From: an uncultured Acidovorax sp.
GTDB lineage: Bacteria; Pseudomonadota; Gammaproteobacteria; Burkholderiales; Burkholderiaceae_C
Direction: 5' to 3'
Assembly: GCA_913774955.1 (NCBI GenBank)
Contig: CAJYKV010000015.1
Span: 248,001-312,000, forward strand
Length of the DNA: 64,000 nucleotides
The translations under genes were made by a program, and so were the position numbers. Below are positions 19,357-30,322 of the stretch, one piece after another. Numbering within the stretch: position 1 is the first letter of the stretch; each line of letters begins with the position of its first letter. A model generated the notes under the pieces. It saw only the letters and a list, made by a program, of their open reading frames with translations. It was not told where the DNA came from and did no database searches.

Positions 19357-19839
19357 TCAGGCCTGCTCTGCCACGACCAGGAAGAGCGCGGCGAGGCTGG
19401 CGAGCGTGCCGGGCAGGGACCAGCGGCGGGGCGCCGGCTTGCGGATGACCAGGGGCGCCGCCGCCGCTGGAGCTGCGGCCGGCTGGGCCACGGCGGCATC
19501 CTGCTTGGGGCGGCGGGCATCGACGATCTGCGCATTGCCGTGCTCGGCCTGCAGTTCGGTGGCGAGGTCCGGCAGCGGTCCCTTGGCCAGCACGGTGGTC
19601 ACGGTGCTGCCGCCGGCGCGCAGCCAGGGCAGGACCTGCGCGAACAGCTTGTCGGCCCACTTGGCGCGCCAGTTCTCGCGCGCGCTGTGGCTCACCCACT
19701 TGCTGATGCGGTGGGTCATGCGGGGGGCGCAGGCCACCACCACCCAGTGGGTGCCGGGCGCCTCTGCGCGTGCGGCCAAGGGGGCGAGGATCTGCTGCGC
19801 GTAGGCGGCGTCGTCCACGTAGACGATGACTTTGTCCAT
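19357..19839 (-). CDS. UspA-like hypothetical protein with C-terminal membrane anchor
   Basis: 160 residues. The N-terminus MDKVIVYVDDAAYAQQILAP resembles the start of universal-stress-protein-like alpha/beta folds, but the ATP-binding G-2x-G-9x-G motif is not visible. After a conserved-looking middle (THWVVVACAPRMTHRISKWV) come a Pro/Ala-rich linker and one C-terminal hydrophobic segment (LPGTLASLAALFLVVAEQA), so a tail-anchored topology is likely. The start at 19839 follows AGGAGAG. It lies 152 bp downstream of TerC paralogue 2 in the same direction and could be part of the same Mn2+-responsive transcript. Function unknown. Confidence 0.75.
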   Translation of the reverse strand: MDKVIVYVDDAAYAQQILAPLAARAEAPGTHWVVVACAPRMTHRISKWVSHSARENWRAKWADKLFAQVLPWLRAGGSTVTTVLAKGPLPDLATELQAEHGNAQIVDARRPKQDAAVAQPAAAPAAAAPLVIRKPAPRRWSLPGTLASLAALFLVVAEQA

Positions 19840-19991
19840 GAAGGCTCTCCTGGCGGGTGGGGTGGTGGAAATGGTTGCTGGAACGAAGTCGAGTCGCTGC
19901 AGGGCGTGGAGTTCAACCGGAAGGTGCAGATCGTGATCCGTACCGCCCTGATCGCCGGGGCAGGCGCGCGGCGCCTGCCCCGGCGGATGCA

Positions 19992-20717
19992 TCAGCCGTG
20001 GGAGACGGGCGCCGTGCGGCGCGAGGCGATCGCCTTGCCCACGATCAGCACGAGCAGGGCGCCGGCCACGCTGGCGCCGTACTTCACCAGGTCGGACTGC
20101 GGCAGCTTGAACATCCACTGCCAGCGGTCGGGGTTGGCGAAGGCCGGGTCGGTGACCAGCATGCCGCCGGCGATCCAGCCCAGCAGCATGCCGCCGGCCA
20201 CGATGATGAACGGGAAACGCTCCATGAGCTTGATGACCAGCTGGCTGCCCCAGACGATGATCGGGATCGAGATCAGCAGGCCGAGCACCACGAGCAGGAG
20301 CGAGTGGTCGCCCGCGTTCTGCGCGGCGCCAGCGATGGCGATCACGTTGTCCACGCTCATCACCAGGTCGGCGACGATGATGGTCTTGATGGCGGCGAAC
20401 AGCTTGTCGCTGCCGGCCACGTCGCCGTGGCCTTCCTCGTCGGGGGCCAGCAGCTTGATGCCGATCCAGACCAGCAGGATGGCGCCGACGAACTTGAGGA
20501 ACGGCAGGTTCAGCAGCGTCATCGCGAAGGCGATGAGGATGACGCGCAGGATGATGGCACCGGCGGTGCCCCAGATGATGCCCTTGGTGCGCTGCGCGGG
20601 CGGCAGCTTGCGGCAGGCCAGGGCGATCACCACCGCGTTGTCGCCACCCAGCAGGATGTCGATGATGATGATCTGCCCCAGGGCGACCCAGAACTCGGGC
20701 GATGTCAAGAATTCCAT
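19992..20717 (-). CDS. TerC family membrane protein under Mn2+ riboswitch (paralogue 2)
   Basis: 241-residue polytopic membrane protein of the TerC family, with both acidic motifs: LGGDNAVVIALACR (about residues 23-36) and SVDNVIAIAGAA (about 122-133). Family members are implicated in manganese export or metallation of secreted proteins. It starts with MEFLTSPEFW, parallel to paralogue 1 (MEFLQTADFW), after a GAGGAAG ribosome site. The 163 nt between its start and 20880 connect it to a yybP-ykoY riboswitch, which strongly supports regulation by, and probably transport of, Mn2+. Confidence 0.92.
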   Translation of the reverse strand: MEFLTSPEFWVALGQIIIIDILLGGDNAVVIALACRKLPPAQRTKGIIWGTAGAIILRVILIAFAMTLLNLPFLKFVGAILLVWIGIKLLAPDEEGHGDVAGSDKLFAAIKTIIVADLVMSVDNVIAIAGAAQNAGDHSLLLVVLGLLISIPIIVWGSQLVIKLMERFPFIIVAGGMLLGWIAGGMLVTDPAFANPDRWQWMFKLPQSDLVKYGASVAGALLVLIVGKAIASRRTAPVSHG

Positions 20718-20879
20718 AACTTCCTCGTTGTATTGGCTTTGGCATGCCGGCCCCGTGGCGAACGGGTCCGGCGATTCACGGGCATGAAGCCCGCCAGCGG
20801 CCGTCAAGGAATGTGCGGAGGCATGTGCGCGCAGGACGGCGCCCATGCGGGGAGTGCATGGCCTTGAACGACCCGCGGA

Positions 20880-21043
20880 CGGGCCTTTCAAAGGTCTTGC
20901 TCGGCCGGCGGGCCGCACGGCTCCGCCAAGACCCGGAAATGCCGGAAGCGTTGCGGCTTCGTATTGACGACATGACCGAAGGTGCCGGCGGCTCGGGAAA
21001 AACCGTTGCGCCGGGACCGGGAGCTACTCCCCCTCGAAGCCCG
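20880..21043 (-). promoter_or_regulatory. yybP-ykoY (manganese) riboswitch
   Basis: Read on the minus strand, the three conserved blocks of this class occur in order: GGGGGAGUAGCU (21033-21022), GUCGUCAAUACG (20971-20960) and GAGCAAGACCUUUG (20902-20889). The ends pair as P1: CGGGCUU (21043-21037) with AGGCCCG (20886-20880), seven pairs including one G-U. Known members bind Mn2+ at the junction of the two docked arms and switch on mntP, alx, yybP or TerC-type genes; the downstream gene here is a TerC gene. The expression platform is in the 163 nt before the ATG, and I could not decide between ribosome-site sequestration and termination. The rest of this 546-bp gap (21044-21263) shows nothing I recognise. 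Confidence 0.9.
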
Positions 21044-21263
21044 CATTGGAACACAGGCATGGACGCCGCGGCAAGGCGGATCGCTGCGTGGCAACGGGGC
21101 GGCCATGAATGCAATGCGCGTGGAATCCTTTTGTGCAGGGGATTCATTGCTATGTTTATGGGAGCGTTGGTGCTAACCCGGATGGCGGGCGGGCCCTTGC
21201 GGCGCCGCCGCGCTGCCCGGCCGGATGCGCGGGTAAGATCGGCCGCCTTTTTCCTGCGCGTCC

Positions 21264-21725
21264 ATGGCCGTCCTGCACATCACCGATATCGAAGCCGCGA
21301 TCAACCACTGGCGCGCCCGTGCGCCGGCGCGCGAGGGGCTGGCGCTGGCGCCCGAGCTGCAGGCGCTGGCCGAGGTGTATGCGCGCATGGCCTACGCGCA
21401 TGCGGACGAGGTGGACGAATCGCGACTGCCGCCGGAGGCCCTGGCCGCCTGGCTGGCCTGGTACGAGACGACGCCCGACACGCCCTGCATCGCCATCTGT
21501 TCCACCAGCCAGGGTGATGAGCAGTGCAAGGGCTGCGGCCGCAGCTTCGCCGAGGTGCAGCACTGGCTGGCGATGGGCCCTGCCGAGAAGCGCGCGGTGT
21601 GGCGGCGCATCACGATGGAGAACACGGCCTGGCGGTTCAACCGCTATGCCGAGCGGGCCGCAGAGGGCCGGCAGCCGGACGCGCCGGTCAGCGCACCGGG
21701 TGACAGGCGCACCGGAAGCGCCTAA
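21264..21725 (+). CDS. DUF3717 + DUF1289 domain protein
   Basis: 153-residue soluble protein. The N-terminal part (ITDIEAAINHWRARAP, about residues 6-21, to about 70) matches the DUF3717 pattern. The centre has the DUF1289 four-cysteine signature CIAICSTSQGDEQCKGCGR followed by W-rich helices (HWLAMGPAEKRAVWRRI), a small zinc- or iron-binding fold. The fusion order is DUF3717 then DUF1289. It is followed after 9 bp by another zinc-ribbon gene, so the two are co-transcribed. No catalytic role is known for either domain. Confidence 0.85.
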   Translation: MAVLHITDIEAAINHWRARAPAREGLALAPELQALAEVYARMAYAHADEVDESRLPPEALAAWLAWYETTPDTPCIAICSTSQGDEQCKGCGRSFAEVQHWLAMGPAEKRAVWRRITMENTAWRFNRYAERAAEGRQPDAPVSAPGDRRTGSA

Positions 21726-21734
21726 GCTGGGCCC

Positions 21735-22058
21735 ATGCTCCGCTTGACCCAGGCCCCCAACATCGCGATCGCCACGCTCTGGGCCGACCTGCTGAGCGAG
21801 GGCGGCATGCCCGCCTCGGTGCAGCGCCAGCACCTGCTGGCCGCGGCCGGGCAGTTGCCGCCGGACCAGTGCCTGCCGGAAATCTGGCTGGAGCACGCGG
21901 AGCATGCGCCCCAGGCGCGGTGCCTTTTGCAGGCGCTGGCGGATCTGCCCCAGCGCCGCTGGCAGTGCCCAGGCTGCGGGGAGGCGGTCGAGGGTGGCTT
22001 CGAACAGTGCTGGAACTGCGGGGCGTTCATGCCCGCGGCAGCCGCGGCCGGCGGCTGA
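21735..22058 (+). CDS. DUF2007-like protein with C-terminal zinc ribbon
   Basis: 107 residues. The N-terminal half (NIAIATLWADLLSEGGMPA) resembles the small putative signal-transducing DUF2007 fold. The C-terminal half has CPGCG...CWNCG, a CxxC-CxxC zinc ribbon (about residues 78-98), and an Ala/Gly tail. It starts 9 bp after the previous gene and converges with yaeQ 48 bp downstream. The function is unknown; a zinc-dependent binding or regulatory role is inferred from the ribbon. Confidence 0.8.
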   Translation: MLRLTQAPNIAIATLWADLLSEGGMPASVQRQHLLAAAGQLPPDQCLPEIWLEHAEHAPQARCLLQALADLPQRRWQCPGCGEAVEGGFEQCWNCGAFMPAAAAAGG

Positions 22059-22105
22059 GCGCCGGCGTCACCCAGGCGCACGGCCCCCGCGGCGGCGTTC
22101 CGCCG

Positions 22106-22666
22106 TCACTTCCAGCGGATCGGCTCCAGATGGACGCTGCCCAGGTTGCTGCTGAGCGTGAGTGCGCCTTCCTGCACGGTGGCCTGCAGTTGCATGCTGC
22201 GCTCGGCCAGGGCGGCGAGCTGCTGCGACGCCTCGGCGGGCAGGCGCCAGACCTCCAGCTTGTCCTGGCGGGTGAGCTTGTTCTCGATGCCCTTCCACCA
22301 GACCTCGGCGGCATGGTGGAAGCAGTAGACCCGCACCGCATCGGCCTTGGACGAGGCCTTGGCCAGCGGCTTGTCCTCCGGCTGGCCCACTTCGATCCAC
22401 AGGCGCTTGCGGCCGGTGAAATCGGTGATGGAGACGTCCGGATCGTCCGGGTCGGAGAGGCCCGCGCCGAAGGCCAGCGTGCCGTCGCCCTGGCACATGG
22501 CCTGCAGCTGCCAGGCGTTGAGTGCCAGCGCGGCGAGGCGAACCATCATGCGCTCGTCGGTCTCGCTGGGGTGGCGGGCCAGGGTGAGCGCATGATCGGC
22601 GTAGTAGCCGTGGTCGATGTCGGCGATGGAGAGATGCGCCTTGAAAATGGTGGACTTGATGGCCAT
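22106..22666 (-). CDS. yaeQ: YaeQ family protein
   Basis: 186-residue protein matching YaeQ throughout: MAIKSTIFKAHLSIADIDHGYY at the start, YADHALTLARHPSETDERMMVRL, and LWIEVGQPEDKPLAKASSKADAVRVY in the centre. YaeQ has a PD-(D/E)XK nuclease-like fold, with the E and K visible in IEVGQPEDKPLAK, but no proven nuclease activity; older reports of RfaH suppression are not a firm function. Its start codon lies 2 bp after the purB stop, so the two are translated from one transcript. Confidence 0.92.
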   Translation of the reverse strand: MAIKSTIFKAHLSIADIDHGYYADHALTLARHPSETDERMMVRLAALALNAWQLQAMCQGDGTLAFGAGLSDPDDPDVSITDFTGRKRLWIEVGQPEDKPLAKASSKADAVRVYCFHHAAEVWWKGIENKLTRQDKLEVWRLPAEASQQLAALAERSMQLQATVQEGALTLSSNLGSVHLEPIRWK

Positions 22667-22668
22667 GG

Positions 22669-24991
<2,323 letters not shown>

Positions 24992-25158
24992 GAGAAACTG
25001 GAACTCAACTATGAAGGCCAAGCAAAGTTGACTTTAACTTGCCCACGGGGCATAGAGTAGTGCCAAACCGGCGAAGTTCCACCCTTTCGGGGCCCGAAAA
25101 CCTCAAAAAATGTAACGCTTTCCGCCCTGAGGAATATGAAACGTGAAAACGTTGCAAA

Positions 25159-25764
25159 TTAGCGAGAAATGGCGAGCTGTTTTTCGATCGCCCGCGTGAT
25201 CTGGGGATCGTCCGGCGCTACGGAACTGGCGAAACTGCCCACCACCCGGCCCTGCCGGTCCAGCAGGTACTTGTGGAAGTTCCACCGGGGCACCTCCCCT
25301 GCCTGGGCGGCCAGTTCCCGGTAGAACGTCGACGCCTCCGCCCCCTTCACGCTGCTCTTGGCGAACATGGGGAACCGCACGCCGAAGGTGTTGCTGCAGA
25401 AATCGGCAATTTGCGCATTGCTGCCGGTTTCCTGCGAGAAGTCGTTGGAGGGAAAGCCCAGCACCGAGAAGCCGCGTCCCTGGTAGCGGGCGTGGAGCGC
25501 CTCCAGCCCCTGGTACTGGTTCGTGAAACCGCAGTAACTTGCGGTGTTGACCACCAGCAGCACCTGCCCCGCGTACTGGCAGAGCGGCTGGGGCGCTTCG
25601 TCCTGCAGCCGCGCCATGGTGTGGCGCAGCACGGCGGGACAGGTGCCGGGCGCAGCGGCGGCGGTGGCGGGCGCAGACGCGCGCGGCGGGGCGGTCTGTG
25701 CCGCGGCCGGCAGGACGCCGGAAGCGGCCAGGGCCAGGATCAGCGACAGGGGAAGGCGGGTCAT
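25159..25764 (-). CDS. glutathione/thiol peroxidase family protein, exported
   Basis: 201-residue GPx-family peroxidase. A Sec signal peptide (MTRLPLSLILALAASGVLPAAAQ) and an Ala/Pro linker place it in the periplasm. The peroxidatic Cys is in NTASYCGFTNQYQGLEALH (about residues 73-91) and the Trp of the catalytic tetrad in WNFHKYLLD. The segment normally FPCNQF is FPSNDF here, so the tetrad Gln is replaced by Asp, as in some bacterial branch members, and the usual resolving Cys there is absent. The start at 25764 gives the signal peptide. It likely reduces peroxides with thioredoxin-type donors rather than glutathione. Confidence 0.9.
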   Translation of the reverse strand: MTRLPLSLILALAASGVLPAAAQTAPPRASAPATAAAAPGTCPAVLRHTMARLQDEAPQPLCQYAGQVLLVVNTASYCGFTNQYQGLEALHARYQGRGFSVLGFPSNDFSQETGSNAQIADFCSNTFGVRFPMFAKSSVKGAEASTFYRELAAQAGEVPRWNFHKYLLDRQGRVVGSFASSVAPDDPQITRAIEKQLAISR

Positions 25765-25873
25765 GGGAGGTCTCCGGGTCGGCAGGGCATGGCCGCCACG
25801 GTAGCGGAGGCGGCGCGCGGAGACAAGGGCCGCCGCGCAAGGCGTCCCGCCCGCAGGGCGGGCAAACGCCGGC

Positions 25874-27082
25874 TCAGACCAGTGCGAGCATGCGCGAGAG
25901 CGGCAGCTGCACGCGTACGTCGCGCAGGGCGACCGCACCGATGATCTTCCAGGCCGGCTGGGCGGTGTCGCGCGGGATCGGCTCGCCCGTCGGCATGCCG
26001 CTGCGGTTGAGCACCACGGCCACGCGCGGGGTGGTGGCGCTGGCGCCGCGGCGCAGCACCACGGCCACCTCCTGGGTGGCGAGCCGCACGAAGGCGCCGG
26101 GGGGGTAGACGCCCAGCGCCTTGACCAGTGCCGAGCCGGCCTCGTCCACCTGGTGGGCTTCGTCGTAGTAGGTGGCCTGCATGGCTGCCGTCACCGGCAT
26201 GGGCGCCCGCGAGGCGCGCGGTGCGAGGCGTGCGGCGAAGATGTCGGCGCGCTGGATCAGGCGTGCCATCTGCTGCGCTTCGGTCTTGGCGGACATCGGG
26301 CCGGGGGCCCGCTGGTGGTGGCAGCGCACCGCCTCCAGCCAGACCGGGTCGCCCACGCCCAGTTGCCGCAGCAGGGCTTCGGAGCGCGCGGCATGGCTTT
26401 CGATCTCGGCCAGCTGCTGGGTGGTGAGCGGCTGGGTCTGCACGGCCAACTGGTCCTGCAGCGTGGTCATGGCGATGTTCATCGACAGCGCGGCACGGCC
26501 GATCTGGAGGACGCGGGATTCCGGCCAGCGCAGATGTTCGGCGGCCACGATCATGCAGGCGCAGGCCACGAGCATGGCGTGCGTGCCGCTGTACTGCTGG
26601 GTCTCCTGGCCGGAGAGGTAGATGAGCGCGAGCAGCGTGGCGTCCGGCGTGGCGCTGCAGTGCCGTGCCAGTTCGCCGTGCAGCGCGTCGAAGCGCTCGC
26701 CGAATTCGGCGGCCGGCGGCGGCGAGCGCAGCAGCTGGGTGGCGCGCAGTTGCAGCTCGGGCCAGTCGGGCGGGCCGTTCGCCGCCACGCGCTCGCGGCC
26801 GGAAGCGCCCCCGGCGGAGATCTTCATGGCGGCGATCTGGCCCAGCGAGGTGTCCGTGAGGAGCATCTTCTGCAACTGGGCCAGGTAGGCGCGGTGGCTG
26901 TCGCCCGATTCGGCGGTGTCCACGCAGAGGCTGAGGCCGCGCGCCACCATGAGATTGAGTTCGTCGCGGTTGCGGATCACGTAGCCCCGCTGCGCGAGCA
27001 GCACGCCGCTGGCGCCGCGCAGCACGAAGGGCAGCGGCTGCCCCAGCGGGATCGTGTCGATGTTCAGCGCAACAAGGTTCAT
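25874..27082 (-). CDS. degenerate HD-GYP domain protein
   Basis: 402 residues, soluble. The N-terminal 110 residues resemble the DUF3391-like lead domain of HD-GYP proteins. The middle (about 130-330) follows the HD-GYP fold (THAMLVACACMIVAAEHL, IGRAALSMNIAMT, VRCHHQR), and the C-terminus has the family tail YPPGAFVRLATQEVAVVLRRG. The canonical HDIGK is replaced by ALSMNIA-type residues and no GYP motif is visible, so cyclic-di-GMP hydrolysis is unlikely. It may be a binding or regulatory relic of the family. The nearest same-strand gene is the RND permease, whose stop lies 93 bp upstream of this start. Confidence 0.75.
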   Translation of the reverse strand: MNLVALNIDTIPLGQPLPFVLRGASGVLLAQRGYVIRNRDELNLMVARGLSLCVDTAESGDSHRAYLAQLQKMLLTDTSLGQIAAMKISAGGASGRERVAANGPPDWPELQLRATQLLRSPPPAAEFGERFDALHGELARHCSATPDATLLALIYLSGQETQQYSGTHAMLVACACMIVAAEHLRWPESRVLQIGRAALSMNIAMTTLQDQLAVQTQPLTTQQLAEIESHAARSEALLRQLGVGDPVWLEAVRCHHQRAPGPMSAKTEAQQMARLIQRADIFAARLAPRASRAPMPVTAAMQATYYDEAHQVDEAGSALVKALGVYPPGAFVRLATQEVAVVLRRGASATTPRVAVVLNRSGMPTGEPIPRDTAQPAWKIIGAVALRDVRVQLPLSRMLALV

Positions 27083-27175
27083 GGCGGGTCGCCCATTATC
27101 GGGGCACGGGCGGGGCGTGAAAGCCGCGGCAACCCCGGGAATCCCCGGCTGTTGGCCGGTTCCGTCCGCCGCGCG

Positions 27176-30100
27176 TTACCGGGGCTGCGGGGTGCCGTCC
27201 GCCGGCCGCTGCCGCAGCACCCGCCGCCGGAACCATTGCGCGAAGTCGTCCACGTAGGTGAAGACGGCCGGCACCACCAGCAGGCTGAGCACGGTGGAGG
27301 TGAGCAGGCCGCCGATCACGGCCACGGCCATCGGCGAGCGGAAGCTCATGTCCGCCCCGCCCCAGGCCATGGCGATGGGCAGCATGCCCGCGCCCATCGC
27401 GAGCGTGGTCATGATGATGGGCCGGGCCCGCTTGTGGCAGGCATCCAGCAGGGCGTCCCAGCGGCTCATGCCCTGGTCGCGCCGCGCGACGATGGCGTAT
27501 TCCACCAGCAGGATGGAGTTCTTCGTGGCGATGCCCATGAGCATGATGAGACCGATGAGCGAAGGCATCGAGAAGCTCTTGCCCGCGATCAGCAGCCCCA
27601 CGAAGGCGCCGCCGAGCGACAGCGGCAGCGCCATCAGGATGGTGACCGGCTGCAGGAAGTCCTTGAACAGCAGCACCAGCACGAGGTAGATGCAGACCAC
27701 GCCCGTGAGCATGGCGAGGCCGAAGCTCGCGAACAGCTCGCCCATCATCTCGGCGTCGCCCACGTCGATCAGGCGCACGCTGGCCGGCATCTGGCGCACC
27801 GAGGGCAGTTGCCGCACGGCCTCGGTCACCTCGCCCAGGCCGCGCGTGCCCAGTTCGACCTCGAAGTTGACGTTGCGTGCGCGGTCGTAGCGGTTGATGA
27901 CGGCCGGGCCGCTGCCCACCTCCAGGCGGGCCACCTCGCCGAGTCGCACGGGGCCGCGCGCGCCGGGCACGGCGAGGCGTTCCAGCACCGAGAGGTCCTC
28001 GCGGGCGGCATCGTCCAGCCGCACCACGATCGGCACCTGGCGCTGCGGCAGGTTGAGCTTGGGCAGGTTCTGGTCGTAGTCGCCCACGGTGGCCACGCGC
28101 AGGGTTTCGGCGATGGCGCTGCTGGTGACGCCCAGGTCGGCGGCGCGCGCGAAGTCGGGGCGCACCACGATCTCGGGGCGCACGAGGCTGGCGCTGGAGC
28201 CGATGTTGCCCACGCCGGGGATGGTGCGCAGGTCGCGCTCCACGGCGCGCGCCGTGTCGGCCAGGGCCTGCGGGTCCTCGCTCGCCAGGGCCAGCACGTA
28301 CTTGTCGTTGGAGCCGCCCAGGCCGATCTTCACGCGCACGCCGGGCAGGTCTTCCATCGCCACGCGCAGCTGCTGCTCGATCGCCTGCTTGAGCGGGCGT
28401 TCGCCGCGCGCCACGAAGCGCAGCGTGAGGGTGGCCTTGCGCGGGTCGCCCACGCTCGATCCGCCGGCCATCGGATCGGCGCCCGCCGAGCCGCCGCCGA
28501 TGGCGGTGTAGATGCTGCGCACGTGGCCCACCTTCTGCACGCGCTCCGTGGCCTGCGCCACCACGGCGCGGGTTTCGGCGAGGCGGGTGCCGGGCGGCAG
28601 CTCCAGGTTGACCTGGGTCTGGGCGTTGTCGTCCGGCGGAATGAAGCCCGAGGGCAGCAGCGGGATGAGCGCGATCGAGGCCACGAAGAACAGCAGCGCG
28701 CCGATCACCGTGAGCACGCGGTGGCGCAGCGCCCAGGCCGAGGCGCGCATGTAGCTGGAGAGCCAGCGCGGCTCCTTTTCTTCGCCGGAGAGGGGCTTGA
28801 GGATGTAGGCCGCCATCATCGGCGTGAGCAGCCGCGCCACCACGAGCGAGGCGAACACGGCGAGCGCGGCCGTCCAGCCGAACTGCTTGAAGAAGCGTCC
28901 GGGAATGCCGCTCATGAAGGCCGTGGGCAGGAACACGGCGATCAGGGTGAAGGTGGTGGCGATCACCGCCAGGCCGATCTCGTCGGCGGCCTCCATCGCC
29001 GCCTGGTAGGGCGACTTGCCCATGCGCAGGTGGCGCACGATGTTCTCGACCTCGACGATCGCATCGTCCACCAGGATGCCGACGACGAGAGAGAGCGCCA
29101 GCAGCGTGATGATGTTGATGGAGAAGCCGAGGAAGTGCATGCCGATGAAGGCGGGCAGCACGGACAGCGGCAGCGCAACGGCCGAGACGATGGTGGCTCG
29201 CCAGTTGCGCAGGAAGAGCCACACCACCACCACGGCGAGGATGGCGCCCTCGTACAGCAGGTGCATGGAGCTGTCGTACTCGTCGCTGGCGATCTCCACG
29301 AAATCGACCGTGCGGGTGAGGTGCAGGTCCGGGTGCTCGGCCACCAGCTGGTCGAGCGCGCGCTGCACGCCCGCGCCCACCTCCACCTCGCTGGCGCCGC
29401 GGCTGCGCGAGACCTCGAAGCCGATCACCGGCTTGCCGTCCAGCAGGGCGCCGGTGCGCGGTTCGGCAACGGTGTCGGTGACGGTGGCGATGCGGTCCAG
29501 GCGCACGCGCCCGCCGCCCGACAGCGGGATCTCCAGTGCGGCGACTTCCTGCGCGGTGCGCACGGTGGCGATGGTGCGCACGGGCTGCTCGGCGCCGCCG
29601 AGTTCGGCGCGGCCGCCCGCGCTCTCGGTCTGCACCAGGCGCAGCTGGCGCGAGACATCGGCCGCGGTCGCGCCCAGCGCCTGCAGGCGCAGCGGGTCGA
29701 TGGCCACGCGCACTTCGCGCTGCACGCCGCCCACGCGGCCCACCGCGCCCACGCCCGGCACGGCCAGCAGGCGGCGGGTGAGCGTGTCGTCGACGAACCA
29801 GGACAGCGCCTGGTCGTCCATGCGGTCGGACGCGATGGCGAAGGCGAGGATCGGCTGCGAGGAGAGTTCGAGCTTGGTGACGATCGGGTCGCGCAGGTCG
29901 GCCGGCATGTCGGCACGCACGCGCGAGACGGCCGAGCGCACGTCGTCCACGGCTTCCTGCACGGGCTTTTCCAGGCGGTATTCGGCCGCGATGGTGGCGG
30001 TGCCGTCCACGATGGTCGTCGTGATGTGCTTGAGGCCCTGCGTGGTGGCGATCGCGTTCTCGATCTTGCGCGCCACGTCGGTCTCGAGCTGCCCGGGCGC

Positions 30101-30262
30101 CGCGCCGGGCAGCGCTGCGGTGACCATCACGACCGGCAGGTCCATGTCGGGGAAGTTCTGCACCTTCATCGCGCGGAACGACAGCAGGCCCGCGAAGGTG
30201 AGCAGCACGAACAGCATCGCGGCCGGAATGGGGTTGCGGATGGACCAGGCGGAAAGGTTCAT
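27176..30262 (-). CDS. RND efflux permease (inner membrane pump)
   Basis: 1028-residue hydrophobe/amphiphile efflux-1 type RND transporter. It has TM1 at the N-terminus (LSAWSIRNPIPAAMLFVLLT), a large periplasmic loop, a TM2-TM6 block, a second large loop (about 560-860), and a TM8-TM12 block ending in LSLLVVPAVFTYVDD. The proton-relay region LALSLVVGILVDDAIVEVEN (about 390-409) contains the paired Asp residues of family D. It is the last gene of a four-gene operon with TetR regulator, outer membrane factor and adaptor. The drug or metabolite exported cannot be read from the sequence. Confidence 0.95.
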   Translation of the reverse strand: MNLSAWSIRNPIPAAMLFVLLTFAGLLSFRAMKVQNFPDMDLPVVMVTAALPGAAPGQLETDVARKIENAIATTQGLKHITTTIVDGTATIAAEYRLEKPVQEAVDDVRSAVSRVRADMPADLRDPIVTKLELSSQPILAFAIASDRMDDQALSWFVDDTLTRRLLAVPGVGAVGRVGGVQREVRVAIDPLRLQALGATAADVSRQLRLVQTESAGGRAELGGAEQPVRTIATVRTAQEVAALEIPLSGGGRVRLDRIATVTDTVAEPRTGALLDGKPVIGFEVSRSRGASEVEVGAGVQRALDQLVAEHPDLHLTRTVDFVEIASDEYDSSMHLLYEGAILAVVVVWLFLRNWRATIVSAVALPLSVLPAFIGMHFLGFSINIITLLALSLVVGILVDDAIVEVENIVRHLRMGKSPYQAAMEAADEIGLAVIATTFTLIAVFLPTAFMSGIPGRFFKQFGWTAALAVFASLVVARLLTPMMAAYILKPLSGEEKEPRWLSSYMRASAWALRHRVLTVIGALLFFVASIALIPLLPSGFIPPDDNAQTQVNLELPPGTRLAETRAVVAQATERVQKVGHVRSIYTAIGGGSAGADPMAGGSSVGDPRKATLTLRFVARGERPLKQAIEQQLRVAMEDLPGVRVKIGLGGSNDKYVLALASEDPQALADTARAVERDLRTIPGVGNIGSSASLVRPEIVVRPDFARAADLGVTSSAIAETLRVATVGDYDQNLPKLNLPQRQVPIVVRLDDAAREDLSVLERLAVPGARGPVRLGEVARLEVGSGPAVINRYDRARNVNFEVELGTRGLGEVTEAVRQLPSVRQMPASVRLIDVGDAEMMGELFASFGLAMLTGVVCIYLVLVLLFKDFLQPVTILMALPLSLGGAFVGLLIAGKSFSMPSLIGLIMLMGIATKNSILLVEYAIVARRDQGMSRWDALLDACHKRARPIIMTTLAMGAGMLPIAMAWGGADMSFRSPMAVAVIGGLLTSTVLSLLVVPAVFTYVDDFAQWFRRRVLRQRPADGTPQPR

Positions 30263-30322
30263 GGCGGCGGGGGGCGGGTCGCTGGCGGGGAACGGGGGTC
30301 GGCAGGAGGGCGGGTCGGCCCT

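Noticed and set aside
25012-25032. Six-codon frame MKAKQS after the GST terminator
   Set aside because: Too short, with only a weak ribosome site; may be a chance frame in a non-coding gap.
25050-25080. TTGGCAC-like sigma-54 site on the minus strand near the candidate sRNA
   Set aside because: The GG-to-GC spacing is one base too long, which normally abolishes sigma-54 recognition.
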